DNA from: Artemisia argyi
Taxonomy: Eukaryota; Streptophyta; Magnoliopsida; Asterales; Asteraceae
NCBI GenBank assembly: GCA_030686995.1
Contig: CM060695.1
Coordinates: forward strand, 102,699,371-102,763,370
Direction: 5' to 3'
Length of the DNA: 64,000 bases
Within the stretch, counting starts at the first letter, position 1. Every line of letters starts with the position of its first letter. This document shows positions 15,220 to 26,249 of the stretch, one piece after another. Under the pieces are notes generated by a model. That model saw nothing but the letters and a program-made list of their open reading frames with translations. It did not search any database and was not told the origin of the DNA. The position numbers and the translations under genes are program-made.

Positions 15220-16030
15220 TTAAGGAAACCGATTCACCTTGGACTTCAAGCAATCATTTCAGGATTTCCTTCAGAAACCCATTTAGATGTAAACATCACC
15301 TATCATCCTCAGACCGATGGTCAAAGCGAGAGAACAATTCAAACATAGGAAAGTATGCTCAGAGCATGAGTGATTGACCCTAGAAATGGTTGGACTAACC
15401 AGTTATCATAAATCAAATTCAGTTGCAATCATAATTATCGCGCGGGCATAGAGACTATACCATTTGAGGCACTCTATGGTCGAGGTGCCAATATCTATTG
15501 ACGGATCGAAATTTGGAAAAGCCCAACATACTAGTCTAGTAGGCATTCATGAAATAACCAAAAATTTTCTACAAGTCAAGAATCAGTTACAAGTTCAATA
15601 AGTTGTAAACCATTAAAACTTCAAGTTGGTAGGCAGAGTTATGTAGAAAGTTCTACCTAGGAAAGGCATGATATCATTCAGAAAACTTGGAAAGTTAAAC
15701 CCGATATACACTGGACCATGTAATATTTCAGACAGAGTAGGCCTAGTGGCCGTCAGACTTGAGCCTTGATAGAGAACAACAGGATTACACAACCATGTAT
15801 TATCATCTTTTCAGATTAGTCACTCATAATTTTATTTGGAAAGGAATCCAACCCAAAGTCAAACATAAACCTTGTAGGAGAACAAGTAGAAATCATGGAC
15901 AGTTAGGTCGAACAGTTGAAGCAGAGTCGAATTCCTATCGTGAGAGTTCGCTGAAATTCTCGAATATCATCACCTTTTCACCAATATGTCTTCAGAGACC
16001 AACATAAACTGAACTTTGGGACGAAGTTCC
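15220..16030 (+). pseudogene. G1 integrase C-terminal remnant
   Basis: Broken frames still show the YHPQTDGQSERTIQT integrase motif near 15300-15350, then PFEALYG near 15460-15480. A C-terminal segment KVLPRKGMISFRKLGKLNP near 15650-15705 is followed by YTGPCNISDRVG. A stretch near 15910-15950 has the feel of the chromoviral tail (LKQSRIPIV). At least six stops or frame changes occur within this span. It would have been the strand-transfer enzyme; the catalytic core is not recoverable by eye. Confidence 0.8.
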
Positions 16031-16034
16031 TTTT

Positions 16035-16046
16035 AGAGGGGAAGAC
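16035..16046 (+). other. Polypurine tract of G1
   Basis: AGAGGGGAAGAC directly precedes the 3' LTR start TGTCAG. Confidence 0.8.
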
Positions 16047-18032
16047 TGTCAGAACTCACCATTTCAAGTCATTTCCCAAACGTCGACATTTTACTATTCA
16101 TAAATCACTATTTATCAAAACACTATTCATCGTTTTACTATTCATCATTTTCGAGATCAATTTGATATTCTGAGAAATATTTGAGAATTTTACTATTCAC
16201 TGAACACTATTCATTTTTGGAAATGTTTTCACTATTCACTTGCATTACTCATTTCATCGTAAATTTAGTTTACGGGTATTAAAATTCGCGTAACCGTATT
16301 GGTTTAGGTGCGAATTCATTTCATTAGTACTAAGGACACTGCATACGGACTAGAGACAGTCTGCATATCATCATAACAGCATTTTCATGTTATACCACTC
16401 TTAGGATTTTCTAATTTATATATTTGATATATTTAACATTTACGTATAATTATTTATAAATAAACGTTAACACACGGTTAATAAACACGACGAATATATT
16501 TAAATATTCCCACAATGGTCCCGACATATTTTTATATCCATTATATTATCATAAAAGTTATAATATTCATTTACCCAGTATTTTGAAAATTTATTTTATT
16601 TATAATGTGAGTTTATAATTATTACGACGGTTTTCGTGAAAACTAAAACAATAATCACCCGAACACTCAGTACTTGTACCCAACATATTTTTAACATTTT
16701 TATGACTTTATTAAGTCCCGATTAACTTCGTTAATATTTATTTCTAGCAAACCCGGTACCGGATTATAACTAATACTTACACTAAAACTACAACTAATAT
16801 TACACTACATTTCCTAAGTTACCAAAACCGACTTTGCTTCTCTTTTTCCCATTGAAAACCGGCCATACAAACACCCCTAGACCACATGACTTTTATTTTT
16901 AACCTTATGCATTTATGTAATCTTATTATGCCATATAACTTTCCTAAATATCTACAAAAACCTCAAAAACATAAACATCACAAGTTTCTTAGAATCATAA
17001 GCTCATATTTCTCATCTCTTTCACCCAAACCCACGACCAAAGCCAAAATCCATGATCAAGTGATTATTTTCCAAAGTTTAAAGCTACAAAGTTGTTCCTT
17101 TTGTCATTCTAATCAAGATTCTTGCAACATAAACTCAAGTTACACAAGATTTCTCATCCTCTAATCACCTATTATTTCAAAGTGAGTTATCAAATTTATT
17201 TTCATGATTTCATCTAATTAATACTTGTATCTTATGGTTTTCATGCTTAATTTCATGTACAAGTTAGCTATACCACATTATTTTTGTTAACTTTTTGAAC
17301 ATACAAACCCTAGATTTTGATTTAGGTGTTCCTTTGTTAAATTAACATGATTAGTAGTGATTAGGAACCCATGGCACCCTAAGAAGGTGTATGGTACGAT
17401 TAGTATAGCTTTGTGGTGTTTGCAAGAGATTTGGTTGAAGTAGAAACTAGTTTTGAACATGAAAAATGGATTTGTAATAAGTATATAAACATTCTGTCCC
17501 ATTTTTGTAAATCCAGGAAAATCAGTAAACATAAAGGAAACTTTGTCAAAATTTTTATAAAATACTTTCAAAAACGAATCCGTAGGCGAAAGAACGGATT
17601 AAAAAGAGTTTATAACGAAGAAGTTATGATTTTTGCAAGTTTATTGACGAAAAGTATACTTTCTGAAAATTGTTGCTGTTGGACGTTTTTCGTCGGACTA
17701 AACGAGGCTTTAGACGTAACCCGGAGGAGCCAAGCTTTCCAAAATATATTACTACATACTAAGACGTAACCGTGGATATAAAGAACAAGTAAAACGGACT
17801 TATAACGACAAAGATATTCATGTTTCAATATGGGCGAAACTTATATTATTTTTGACAGCTTTTGAAAATAATAATACTAATACTACGTAGTAACTCTAGA
17901 ATCTAGAAATAATACCAAGTACCCAAATTCATAGCTAATGAAGTATTAGTGATTACAAGTATATTTTTATCACTACAAGGCGTTATTTCAATGATTTCAA
18001 ACCGAGGATTTCAACACTAACATTGATACATA

Positions 18033-18102
<70 letters not shown>

Positions 18103-19108
18103 TTCAACTAGTTTTATTTTTCTAGTTGCCATATTTTCCTAAGTCTTGGAAAATGTATATTTTTGATAACAACAATTATTTTTCAAAGAGTAGAGTGGTA
18201 TAGGAAACATGTGCATGGACATTCATAACATCATTTTGTGATCTAAATTAGATCGTTCATCATTCATATTAGGTTGAGGCAGCTAACCGTTCATTGTTGT
18301 TCATTTCACTACATCACAGTATCATCAGTTTAAGGTGAGTTTTCATAGCCCCGTTTTCAATTTAATATTTTGATTTCAAATCTCACGAGGGAATACATTG
18401 CATCAATCCTTTTAGTACGAGCCCAAGTACCAAAACAAATGTACATTGCTTAAGTTGCCATACCAACCTGTTGAAGACCCCTATTTATTATCATGGACCG
18501 TTAATTTACCGATTAGGCGAGAGTGAGTGGATAGATCTATTGAGGGTGACGCCTCCATCCGTGGTAGTATTTACCAACAGTAAGCGGATGCATTTCATGT
18601 CTGACATTTTGGGAGTGTTCTGGTAAAACATTTAGGTGGGGCATATACATTTCATCAGTCTAGCTTCGGGGTCATGAGCTTAAGGTCTATTGTACTATTT
18701 TACTTGACTTTTATTATGCACTTATACTTGTGGTGGCCGTACAACATTACATTTTATAAACCTATGGAATTCACCAACATTCGTGTTGACGTTTTAGCAA
18801 TGTATTTCAGGTTATTAAGGTAGCTCATGTGGCATGCATTTGGACCTTCATGGAGTCGCGGAGTCGACGCGTCTCACTATTATTTCATGCACTTATGTAA
18901 ACATTTGATCTAGTATGACTTGTTTTTCATAAACTTGCAACACCTTTTGGGGACCTCATATTGTAAACTCTGGATTATTTCAATGATCAAACGAAGTATT
19001 TTCCAAACGACACTTTAGGTCATTCAATGTAACTGTAACTGTTATGTTATGACAGACACCCCCAGGTATTCCATTCTGCTGCAAGTCAGGTAAATTGGGG
19101 GTGTGATA
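16047..19108 (+). repeat. 3' LTR of G1
   Basis: This 3062-bp partner of 7980-11057 begins TGTCAG and ends GTGATA (terminal CA changed to TA). TSD GTCGT follows at 19109-19113. It carries the shorter (TA)n at 18035-18097. Confidence 0.95.
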
Positions 19109-19113
19109 GTCGT

Positions 19114-21569
19114 CATCTTTCCTTGTCCTCTTAAGGGTTCCAGCAGCGTCTTTGCATGACTCTTTAGACAAGTTGGCAGCAATAGCATCGACAAGTGCTT
19201 TTTCTTCAGTTGTCTGTCTGGTTTTGTAGGCAACTTTGTCGTAGAGTTGAGCAAGCAGGTCATCGAATGATAGTTCAGGGATGGTTTTAGTTGGTGCAGA
19301 AGTTTTTGCAGGGTGAAGCGTGAATGGTGTTGTTGACAACATTTTCTTTACAACACTTCTGATCCTATGCTCCAAGTTGTCCTTGATAGGTGCAATAAGG
19401 TTTGTAACTTCAGGAGTAACAATTTCAACCAGATTGTCAGTAAGATAATCTAGTGTGAAAGTCCTGATCATTCCTGTCAAGTCAGCTTTCATGAACTTAT
19501 CGATCTGCTGCTTTGCCTCCTGAAAGTCTTCAACTTGTTTAGCAAGATTGGTGACCATGGTTGTGAGGTGTTGACTTGCTCCTGAAGATCAACTGGTTTA
19601 GTCGGTTCATTGATTGATTGTTGCTTAGATGCGGTTTCAAAAGGTGTAGAAGATGAATGCTCCGGTGATGATTCAGATGACGACTCGTTGTGAGAACTTG
19701 AAGAAGAAGCTAGAGGAGTCGGATCCTTTGGTGGAGAGTCTTGAGGAGGTGGAGGTTGCTGTGAAGATGTATGCTTAGATTGTGAAGATGATTGAAGGAA
19801 TATGTTGGTGTCAAATGCTTCCTTTTCTTCATCTTCTTTTCTTCTGCGTTCCTCTTCTTCCTGTGCAAGAAACTCTGGAGTAGTGAAGTGGTCAAGTTCC
19901 TGATCCGTGGCAACATTCTCCTGTTTGCCAACATTCTCCTCTACATTTGCAGTCTCAGTCACGGTGATATCACCTGTTGTGTCTGTGACATTTACTTTGT
20001 CACCGGTTTGTGAAGCTGGTTCCAAAGTGGTAGACACACGGGAGGAATGGAGCTGCTTGTAGTGCCTTCATGCTCTGATTGATTGACAGGTGGTGGTGAA
20101 GGTTGAGATTGAAGTCGGCTGAGGAGAGCTGCTTCCCTCTGTTCTTTGAGAAATTGCTTTTCTTCAGCTCTTGTGTCGACAATTATACTTTTCAATTTCC
20201 TTTTGTCAACCAGTTGTTCAACGATTGGTTCGTCTTCTTCATCATCATTGGGTTCATTTATCGTTATCCCTTTTCTCTTTCTAGAATCTGCTTCAAAGGT
20301 TTCAAGACTTTGTTGTATAGCAATCTCCGTTTCAGGAAATGCTTCATCAGGTACTCTTACTCTTCGTTCAAAGTCCTCTTCTACTTCAGATTCTGTGTCA
20401 AACTTAGAGTCGCTTTCAGAGGGTGGTGGTGTAGGTTCATCTTGAAGCGCGAGCATTGGTGTTACCTTCTTCTTTGGCTTAGTTGCAGGCTTAGGTTTGG
20501 GTGTAGGTTTAGGTTTGGTGGAAGTTTTGGTTTTGGTAGAAGGTTTGGTTTTGGGAGTAGCCTTAGTCTTTGTTTGCGGTGAGCCAGTGGTGCTAGTAGT
20601 ACTCCCAAATTTCACACTTCCTTTACTGCGAGTCTGTATGGTGGTTTCTTCCTGTATCTCATTGTAAGCATCATCGTAGAATTTGTAGTTCAAGCTTTTC
20701 TTGATATTATCATCAAGAAGGTACTCGGGAAGCCTCATTCCATTTAGCTTGGTAGAGGAAGTGGTCATCTTGATAAAAGAGATGGTGAAGTCGTCCTCGA
20801 AGAGGTGCTTAGGCTCATTAGGGTTTCCCATTCTTTTGATGAATTCTGGTGTGTCTTTGCAGAAATATTCAATGAGAAGCTTTGTGAATCTTGTAAACGG
20901 GATCATAGTCTTTTCACGTCCGGTTTGGATACTGTAGACTATATCGTTCATTATTGGAACTACAAAGTCAATAGGTGACATGGTCACCATTCCCCAAAAT
21001 GCTTGTAAATGCTCAAGTCTGGGATGTTCGTGACCACTTTTTCTTCTTGATATTGATCTTACAACTAACAAACAGAATGTTCTCCAAGGCTGAGGTATGT
21101 TCTTCGCATTGAATCTGGAATGTTTGATCAGAGGTAAGTCGTCTTGAACTTCATATCCTAGGTCAATGAAGAAATCCAGGAGATCCAGTTCAGGCAGTAT
21201 TGGAGCAAATTCATTGTTAGGTTGTGGCAGAAGGAAGACTGTACGAAGAACTTCGTGATCTAAAGTGTAGACTTGTCGATCCAGCGTAACAGTGAAAGAC
21301 TCATCATCTAAGTTAACCTTTTCCGTAAGCCAGAACTGATGAAGGTAAAACACAGGAACTGAAGTAGATCTGTTGGGCAGATGCTTGCATGGATGTGCAA
21401 GGAGAATATCTTTGACAATCCTGCACGAGTTCTCAGGAATTCTCAATTTGTCAAAATCAACTCGAGGATTGTTATTGCCAATTTTAATGTTGTAGTCAGC
21501 GGGAGTGATGTCATCCATGGTGAGTAGCGGAAGAGTTTGTTCAGGGACATTCTCGTTGTGTTCAGCCAT
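19114..21569 (-). pseudogene. Element S ORF3, 5' part
   Basis: The likely start is ATG at 21569 (MAEHNENVPEQ); an in-frame ATG at 21626 lies in probable leader. The first 330 residues look globular (FYLHQFWLTEKVNLDD; PWRTFCLLVVRSIS; YSIQTGREKTMIPFTRF). They are followed by a K/P/T repeat tract near residues 345-395 and an acidic region. A two-base change near 20037 shifts the frame to 20037-19489 (S/Q/P-rich), and a second shift near 19555 leads to 19558-19114 (VTNLAKQVEDFQEAKQQIDKF), where G1 interrupts. The QFW segment resembles the start of B ORF3 (FVSYIK, stop, FWLTAK). It lies after pol where SIRE-type elements carry an env-like gene, but I see no signal peptide or membrane anchor. Confidence 0.75.
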
Positions 21570-21765
21570 GTTAATCTGAAAAGCATTATCATAAACCAAA
21601 CATCCAGATTTGTTAAGTGTTAGCATGATTGCAAAGTTTGATTATAGATAAGCATTTAGAATCATTTAGGCACGGATGGTTCAACTATTACATGTATAGT
21701 GATGAGTGAATTATACTTAGATAATTTTAGAGTCATGAATCACATATACACAAAAATCATCTAAG
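21570..21765 (-). other. S spacer just upstream of ORF3
   Basis: On the sense strand a pyrimidine-rich TGCTTTTCAG ends six bases before the ORF3 ATG and looks like a 3' splice site. The rest has no features. Confidence 0.4.
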
Positions 21766-21976
21766 ATACATGATGAGGCGAAAAATGATCCGTTTTTAGG
21801 GGGTCATTTAAGCCCGAATCCGACTTTATTTGATCAAATATTTCCCTAAATCGTTCCTTTTGTGATTTTAGGTGTTTGGAGAGTGAATTCTGGAAAAGAA
21901 GCTATTTTGGACATTTTTGGAGCATAAAAGTGAAGAAAACGGCTAAGTACCAATTTTCCATGCTGAAAATACAAGG

Positions 21977-22198
21977 TGACGGCGTCAAGACCACCATCTT
22001 GACGGCGTCAGACATGAGGAATTAAACACCGAAGGTGGTGACGGCGTCAGAAGGATTCGTGACGGCGTCAAAGTGGCAAAATTAATATACCGTGGGTGGT
22101 GACGGCGTCACATAGGCCGTCATAAGTGGATCAAGGCCGTCCGAGGAAGTATATGGCGGCGAGGTGACGGCATCACAAGTAACTCTTAACGCCGTCAG
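21977..22198 (+). promoter_or_regulatory. TGACGGCGTCA motif cluster in G2 5' LTR
   Basis: Perfect copies lie at 21977, 22000, 22039, 22060 and 22100. A one-mismatch copy is at 22165 and a reverse-oriented one-mismatch copy at 22188. All seven are intact in the 3' LTR. TGACG is the core bound by plant TGA-type bZIP factors, so this may be the U3 enhancer; that role is inferred. Confidence 0.6.
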
Positions 22199-22208
22199 AC
22201 TGTTTTTC

Positions 22209-22218
22209 CTATATATAG
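22209..22218 (+). promoter_or_regulatory. TATA box of G2 5' LTR
   Basis: CTATATATAG lies about 10 bp after the last TGACG motif and is repeated at 29175-29184 in the 3' LTR. Confidence 0.6.
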
Positions 22219-23163
22219 TTTTCTAGTTTTTCCATTAAAAAGAGAGAAGTTTTGGTGAAACCCTAAAGACGATTTTGGTGCCTCTTTTACAGGTTTTTCA
22301 AGGGTTCCAAACCCTTGAGACCTTGCAATGTAATTGAGATAAGTGTGCTTTCAATTCAATCAATATGTCTATGTGTTGGTTGTTTATATCTTGTTCTTGT
22401 CTCAATTCCATTATGCTAGGCTAGATCTCTTTTGTGTTTGCTTAGATCTAATGAAACCTAGATGTTGATTATGTGTTGATTACTTGTCTATTCTTGTTTT
22501 GAATGAATGATTTATTTGTTAGGCTTAAGAAAACTGGCAGATCTCCAAATGGTAACATGCTTGAACGTCTTAAGAAACATGAACCGAGGCGTACTAGGTC
22601 TTTATTGGTTGTATTTAATGCATGAGCCACTGTTTACAATCCCTATAGTTGTGCTGGGTCATGGTGTAGGAGGAGATAAGAGCTCATAGAGTTGGGGAGT
22701 TATGTATGCCACCCCACGAATGGTATTAAGGAATACAATCCGTCATTCATACAAGTGTAACAAGTAATTAACATGTAAAAGATATCTAGGGAGTAGTGAA
22801 GTCTAAGTAAACACAATTTCTCCAATTACTGCTCACAACTTTAGTATAATTAGTTTAATTTCATTTTCATTATTTTAATAGGTTTGGGTTAGTTGAATAG
22901 CAACTAATTCCAACCACTCTTCCAAAACCCGAGATTTTACTTGCTTTCATAAAAATATAAAAATACAAAAATAATCATCTTTCACCTCTAGAACTATTAA
23001 TTAGGTTTTCTAATCCTAGCGACACTATTCCTAAGCTGAACGATCAATCCCCCGGTACTTGTCACTATACTATACTACAACGATCAGGTACACTGCCTGG
23101 TGGGGGTTGTAAGCTTCTCGAGATCCCTCGAGAGGTAAACCAAGGTGTGATTCCCACGCATCA

Positions 23164-23833
23164 ATACATAAATAACATCACATGATACATCTAATAGAGA
23201 TCATAATCACATTATACATGTTTTTGAAATTACAAAGTTACAATGTTCTTGAAATAATACATAAAGTCAATTTTATCGCAAACAACTAACAAAGGCATGA
23301 TCTCGAAAAGTTAAACATAGCATGATTTCGAAAAAGCAGTCGAAGGATAAATTTTTTCGCAAACATACATTGTGAAGATTTTTGAAAACATATCAGGATG
23401 TGTTTTCGATAAGTAGTTTATCGAGAACAGACCCTTTGACATATTTTCGAAAAACATTCATAATGAGAGATTGTGAAAAGGTTGTCTTTGGACGTGATTT
23501 CAAAAGGATGGCCATAGATGACAAATTTCGCAATCACATATAATAAGTGTTCTCGAAAAAATTTCAAAGTGTAACTTTCGAGAAAAGTACAAAGCTTTGA
23601 GATGTTTTCGAAAACTCTTGATAGATGTGTTTTCGAAAAATATCACTAGAGCTGGTGTTTGCAAAAAGAGGTTTTCAAAAAAATTCTTATACAAAAATTC
23701 TCGAAGTCAGGCCAACGTACGTTTTTGTGAGAATCAAAGTGATCCAACTGATGAAACCTGTTGCAAATGATAATATGCATCAAGTTTTTGTGAGAATCAA
23801 AGTGATCCAACTGTGAGAATCAAAGTGATCCAC
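23164..23833. other. Copy of the G2 3' flank inserted between 5' LTR and PBS
   Basis: From the base after the 5' LTR the sequence repeats the 3' flank of G2, TSD included (30130 to about 30731), with few substitutions and a 14-bp microduplication near 23685. From 23777 it becomes a patchwork: GCATCAAGTTTTT from the LTR/PBS junction, then a second copy of a GTGAGAATCAAAGTGATCC block, a third partial copy, then ACGCATCA and the PBS. A normal element would pass directly from ACGCATCA to the PBS. Confidence 0.88.
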
Positions 23834-23845
23834 GCATCAAGTTTT

Positions 23846-23862
23846 TGGCGCCGTTGCCGGGG
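23846..23862 (+). other. Primer-binding site of G2 (tRNA-Asp type)
   Basis: TGGCGCCGTTGCCGGGG is complementary to the 3' end of plant tRNA-Asp as remembered, and is the usual PBS of Athila/Tat-like elements. Confidence 0.88.
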
Positions 23863-24011
23863 AAATAGTTATTGTCTAGGTTAGGATTTCTTTTTATTAG
23901 GTCTACTTGCTATATTCCTTTCTAGTAAGATTTTTATTTTTATTTTTAGGTCTTCTTTAGTCTATCTTATTTCTTCGTGTCTTTGTTCGTAACTCTTTAC
24001 CATCCGACATC

Positions 24012-26249
24012 ATGGAAGGTGGTAACATCTTTGAACCCATCATCCCACCACAACAAAACCCACCATTAGAACCCCTTAGGCCCCGAACCTTAGGAGAGTA
24101 TTCCCGACCTAGCCACCAAGGCTACCGAAACACCATTGAGCTCACCGGAGCCAATGTGACCCCCTTGCGATCCGACACCATCCGGTTGGTGCAAAGCGGA
24201 TGTGCATTCCATGGACTTCGTTCCGAAGATCCAAACCAACACCTTAAGGACTTCCTCAAAATCGTAGATTCCATAGACCTAGGTGTTGAAACTAGAGAGA
24301 CTACCCGTTTACGCCTATTCCAATTCTCTCTACGGGATCAAGCTAGTCAATGGCTTGAGCGTTTACCAGCGGGATCCATCACCACATGGGATGATCTCAC
24401 CACTCGTTTCCTTGCTCAATTTTTCCCACCGGGGAGAACTACTAAACTTAGGAATGACATCTTGATGTTCCAACAACGTCAAAATGAATCTCTTTATGAA
24501 GCATGGACTCGTTTCAAGGACTTACTCCAAAAAGTCCCTCATCATGGCATAGATCTTTGGCTCCAAGTCCAAATCTTTTATGACCATATCGACATCTCCA
24601 CGAGGCGAACCATTGACCAATCGGCCGATGGTAAGCTACGTGATCTTAGTGCGGAACAATCATGGGAACTCATAGAAGATCTTGCTCTCTATGACAACGA
24701 AAGTTGGAATGATCCCCGTGATTTGAACAAAACGGTCAAGGCAATATCTTTGCCTTCGAACAATTCAAGCACTCCCGACCGTAGGATCATGGAACTTGAG
24801 GACCAAGTCAAGTTTCTCATGAAATCTTACGAAGCTCCGAAGCATTCAAGCCAAGTGAACAAAATCACTTCTTCATGCAAATTATGTAGTCGTCCCCATG
24901 ACACTCGTGATTGTGTGGAACTCCCCGGAACAGCTTTTGCGGACTACGCATCCACGCGTATCGACGAAGTGGGAGATAAGTGGTACACTTTCAAGCCCGA
25001 GCCAAACACATACGGTGATTCATACAACCCCTCATGGAAAAATCACCCAAACCTTAGGTGGAAACAAAATCAACCAAATTCTTCCAATCCGCCTAATCGT
25101 TACCAATCAAACGGTCCCCCATCCAACCGTACCTTCAACAACAATCCTTCTAACAACTATGGTAGTACCAACAATCTTGAAGGATTGATGTCGAAATTTA
25201 TGGCATCTCAAGAAGCTCGCATAGCTAGGTTTGAAACCGAATTCAACCAACAACAAACGGAGATGACCAACAAGATCGACAACTTGTTGAAAGCCATCAA
25301 CAACCAAACATTAGCCACACCTAGGAAGGACACTAGGGACACCAATAGTGGAATCCAAGTTAAGGACCCCTCATCATCCAAACATGTCCACTTTGTCAAT
25401 GTTGTCACCATTAAGCTGATAGATAGGGAGATAGAGGAGAGTGACAAGGATGAAGTTAGAGTAGAAGCCAATAGTGAGGATGAGAGTAGGGAAGTTGAGG
25501 TTAAAAAGGATGAGAAATTGGAGGAGATAGAACCTATAGAGAAATACTTTGATAAGTTGCCAACCGAGGAGGAACGGGAATACCATAAGGATTTATTCGA
25601 TAGTCCCGAGAAAACATATATCTTTGGCGACCCCCTGATCAAAATGGGAGACCCTTCTAACATTAACATCCCATGCAATATCGGGCACATGCATGTATGG
25701 AAAGCTTACATAGACCCTAGATCCCCCGTGAACATCATGTCTAGGACTTTTTACAATTGGGTGATGAAGAAGCAACTCAATTTTAGGATGATGCCCGGTA
25801 AAAGTTGGATAAGTAATTTTGCAGGAAGAGTTAAGGGAGTACATGTGATTATAGGGAATCTCACCTATGAGATTGATTTTATGATAGTGGAAGACACGCT
25901 TCCGGTGATAGATGCTTGCCTAAGTCAAATAATATTTGGGAAACCATTTGTTGAGGCCACTAGGATGAGTTATGATCCGACTTTAGGGATAGTTAGGTTC
26001 AAGAAAGACAATGATGAGGTTGCTTATCAAATGCCCTACAAGATCGAACAATACCGCCTTCTCTCTAATTTCAAAAAGGAACGTAAGCAAGCGGCTTATT
26101 ATAGGAATGATGTGGATAGACGTAGAGGAGTAGAGTATGTTAGAAATAGGATGCTTGGTTTCTACAAAGAATGCTTGCAACTAGGTCCGGAATACAAAAC
26201 TGGTTTAGAAGACGACCTAGAGAGTGGAACCAATGATGAGATCACGTAG
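24012..26249 (+). CDS. G2 Gag-protease-like polyprotein (intact ORF)
   Basis: An uninterrupted 745-codon ORF starts at ATG 24012, 150 bp after the PBS. Residues about 85-250 form a plant retrotransposon gag domain (FQFSLRDQASQWLERLP; TTRFLAQFFPPGRTTKLRND; LSAEQSWELIEDLALYDNE). A short CCHC-like cluster CKLCSRPHDTRDC lies near residue 289, followed by an N/P/S-rich segment and an acidic E/D/K-rich segment. A retropepsin-like domain at about 565-670 has YIDPRSPVNIMS in the active-site position and VIDACLSQIIFGKPFVE later. The DPRS box lacks the usual glycine of D-T/L-G-S, so proteolysis is doubtful. It ends before any RT. Product: capsid precursor that could assemble particles with enzymes from a partner element. 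Confidence 0.87.
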   Translation: MEGGNIFEPIIPPQQNPPLEPLRPRTLGEYSRPSHQGYRNTIELTGANVTPLRSDTIRLVQSGCAFHGLRSEDPNQHLKDFLKIVDSIDLGVETRETTRLRLFQFSLRDQASQWLERLPAGSITTWDDLTTRFLAQFFPPGRTTKLRNDILMFQQRQNESLYEAWTRFKDLLQKVPHHGIDLWLQVQIFYDHIDISTRRTIDQSADGKLRDLSAEQSWELIEDLALYDNESWNDPRDLNKTVKAISLPSNNSSTPDRRIMELEDQVKFLMKSYEAPKHSSQVNKITSSCKLCSRPHDTRDCVELPGTAFADYASTRIDEVGDKWYTFKPEPNTYGDSYNPSWKNHPNLRWKQNQPNSSNPPNRYQSNGPPSNRTFNNNPSNNYGSTNNLEGLMSKFMASQEARIARFETEFNQQQTEMTNKIDNLLKAINNQTLATPRKDTRDTNSGIQVKDPSSSKHVHFVNVVTIKLIDREIEESDKDEVRVEANSEDESREVEVKKDEKLEEIEPIEKYFDKLPTEEEREYHKDLFDSPEKTYIFGDPLIKMGDPSNINIPCNIGHMHVWKAYIDPRSPVNIMSRTFYNWVMKKQLNFRMMPGKSWISNFAGRVKGVHVIIGNLTYEIDFMIVEDTLPVIDACLSQIIFGKPFVEATRMSYDPTLGIVRFKKDNDEVAYQMPYKIEQYRLLSNFKKERKQAAYYRNDVDRRRGVEYVRNRMLGFYKECLQLGPEYKTGLEDDLESGTNDEIT

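Larger units (their letters stand above)
21771..23163 (+). repeat. 5' LTR of G2
   Basis: This 1393-bp LTR has TGATGAGG...ACGCATCA ends. It carries a cluster of seven TGACGGCGTCA-type motifs (21977-22198, two mutated) just upstream of a TATA box CTATATATAG at 22209-22218. Confidence 0.95.

Noticed and set aside
20103..20582. Plus-strand frames opposite S ORF3 (159 and 99 codons)
   Set aside because: Low-complexity F/R/G-rich shadows of the K/P/T repeat in the real minus-strand frame.
22507..22689. 60-codon ORF in both G2 LTRs (also 29473-29655)
   Set aside because: Same LTR duplication effect; no domain and no codon-level signal.
25208..25690. Minus-strand ORF of 160 codons opposite G2 gag
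   Set aside because: Ser/Leu-rich shadow of the acidic E/D/K segment of gag.
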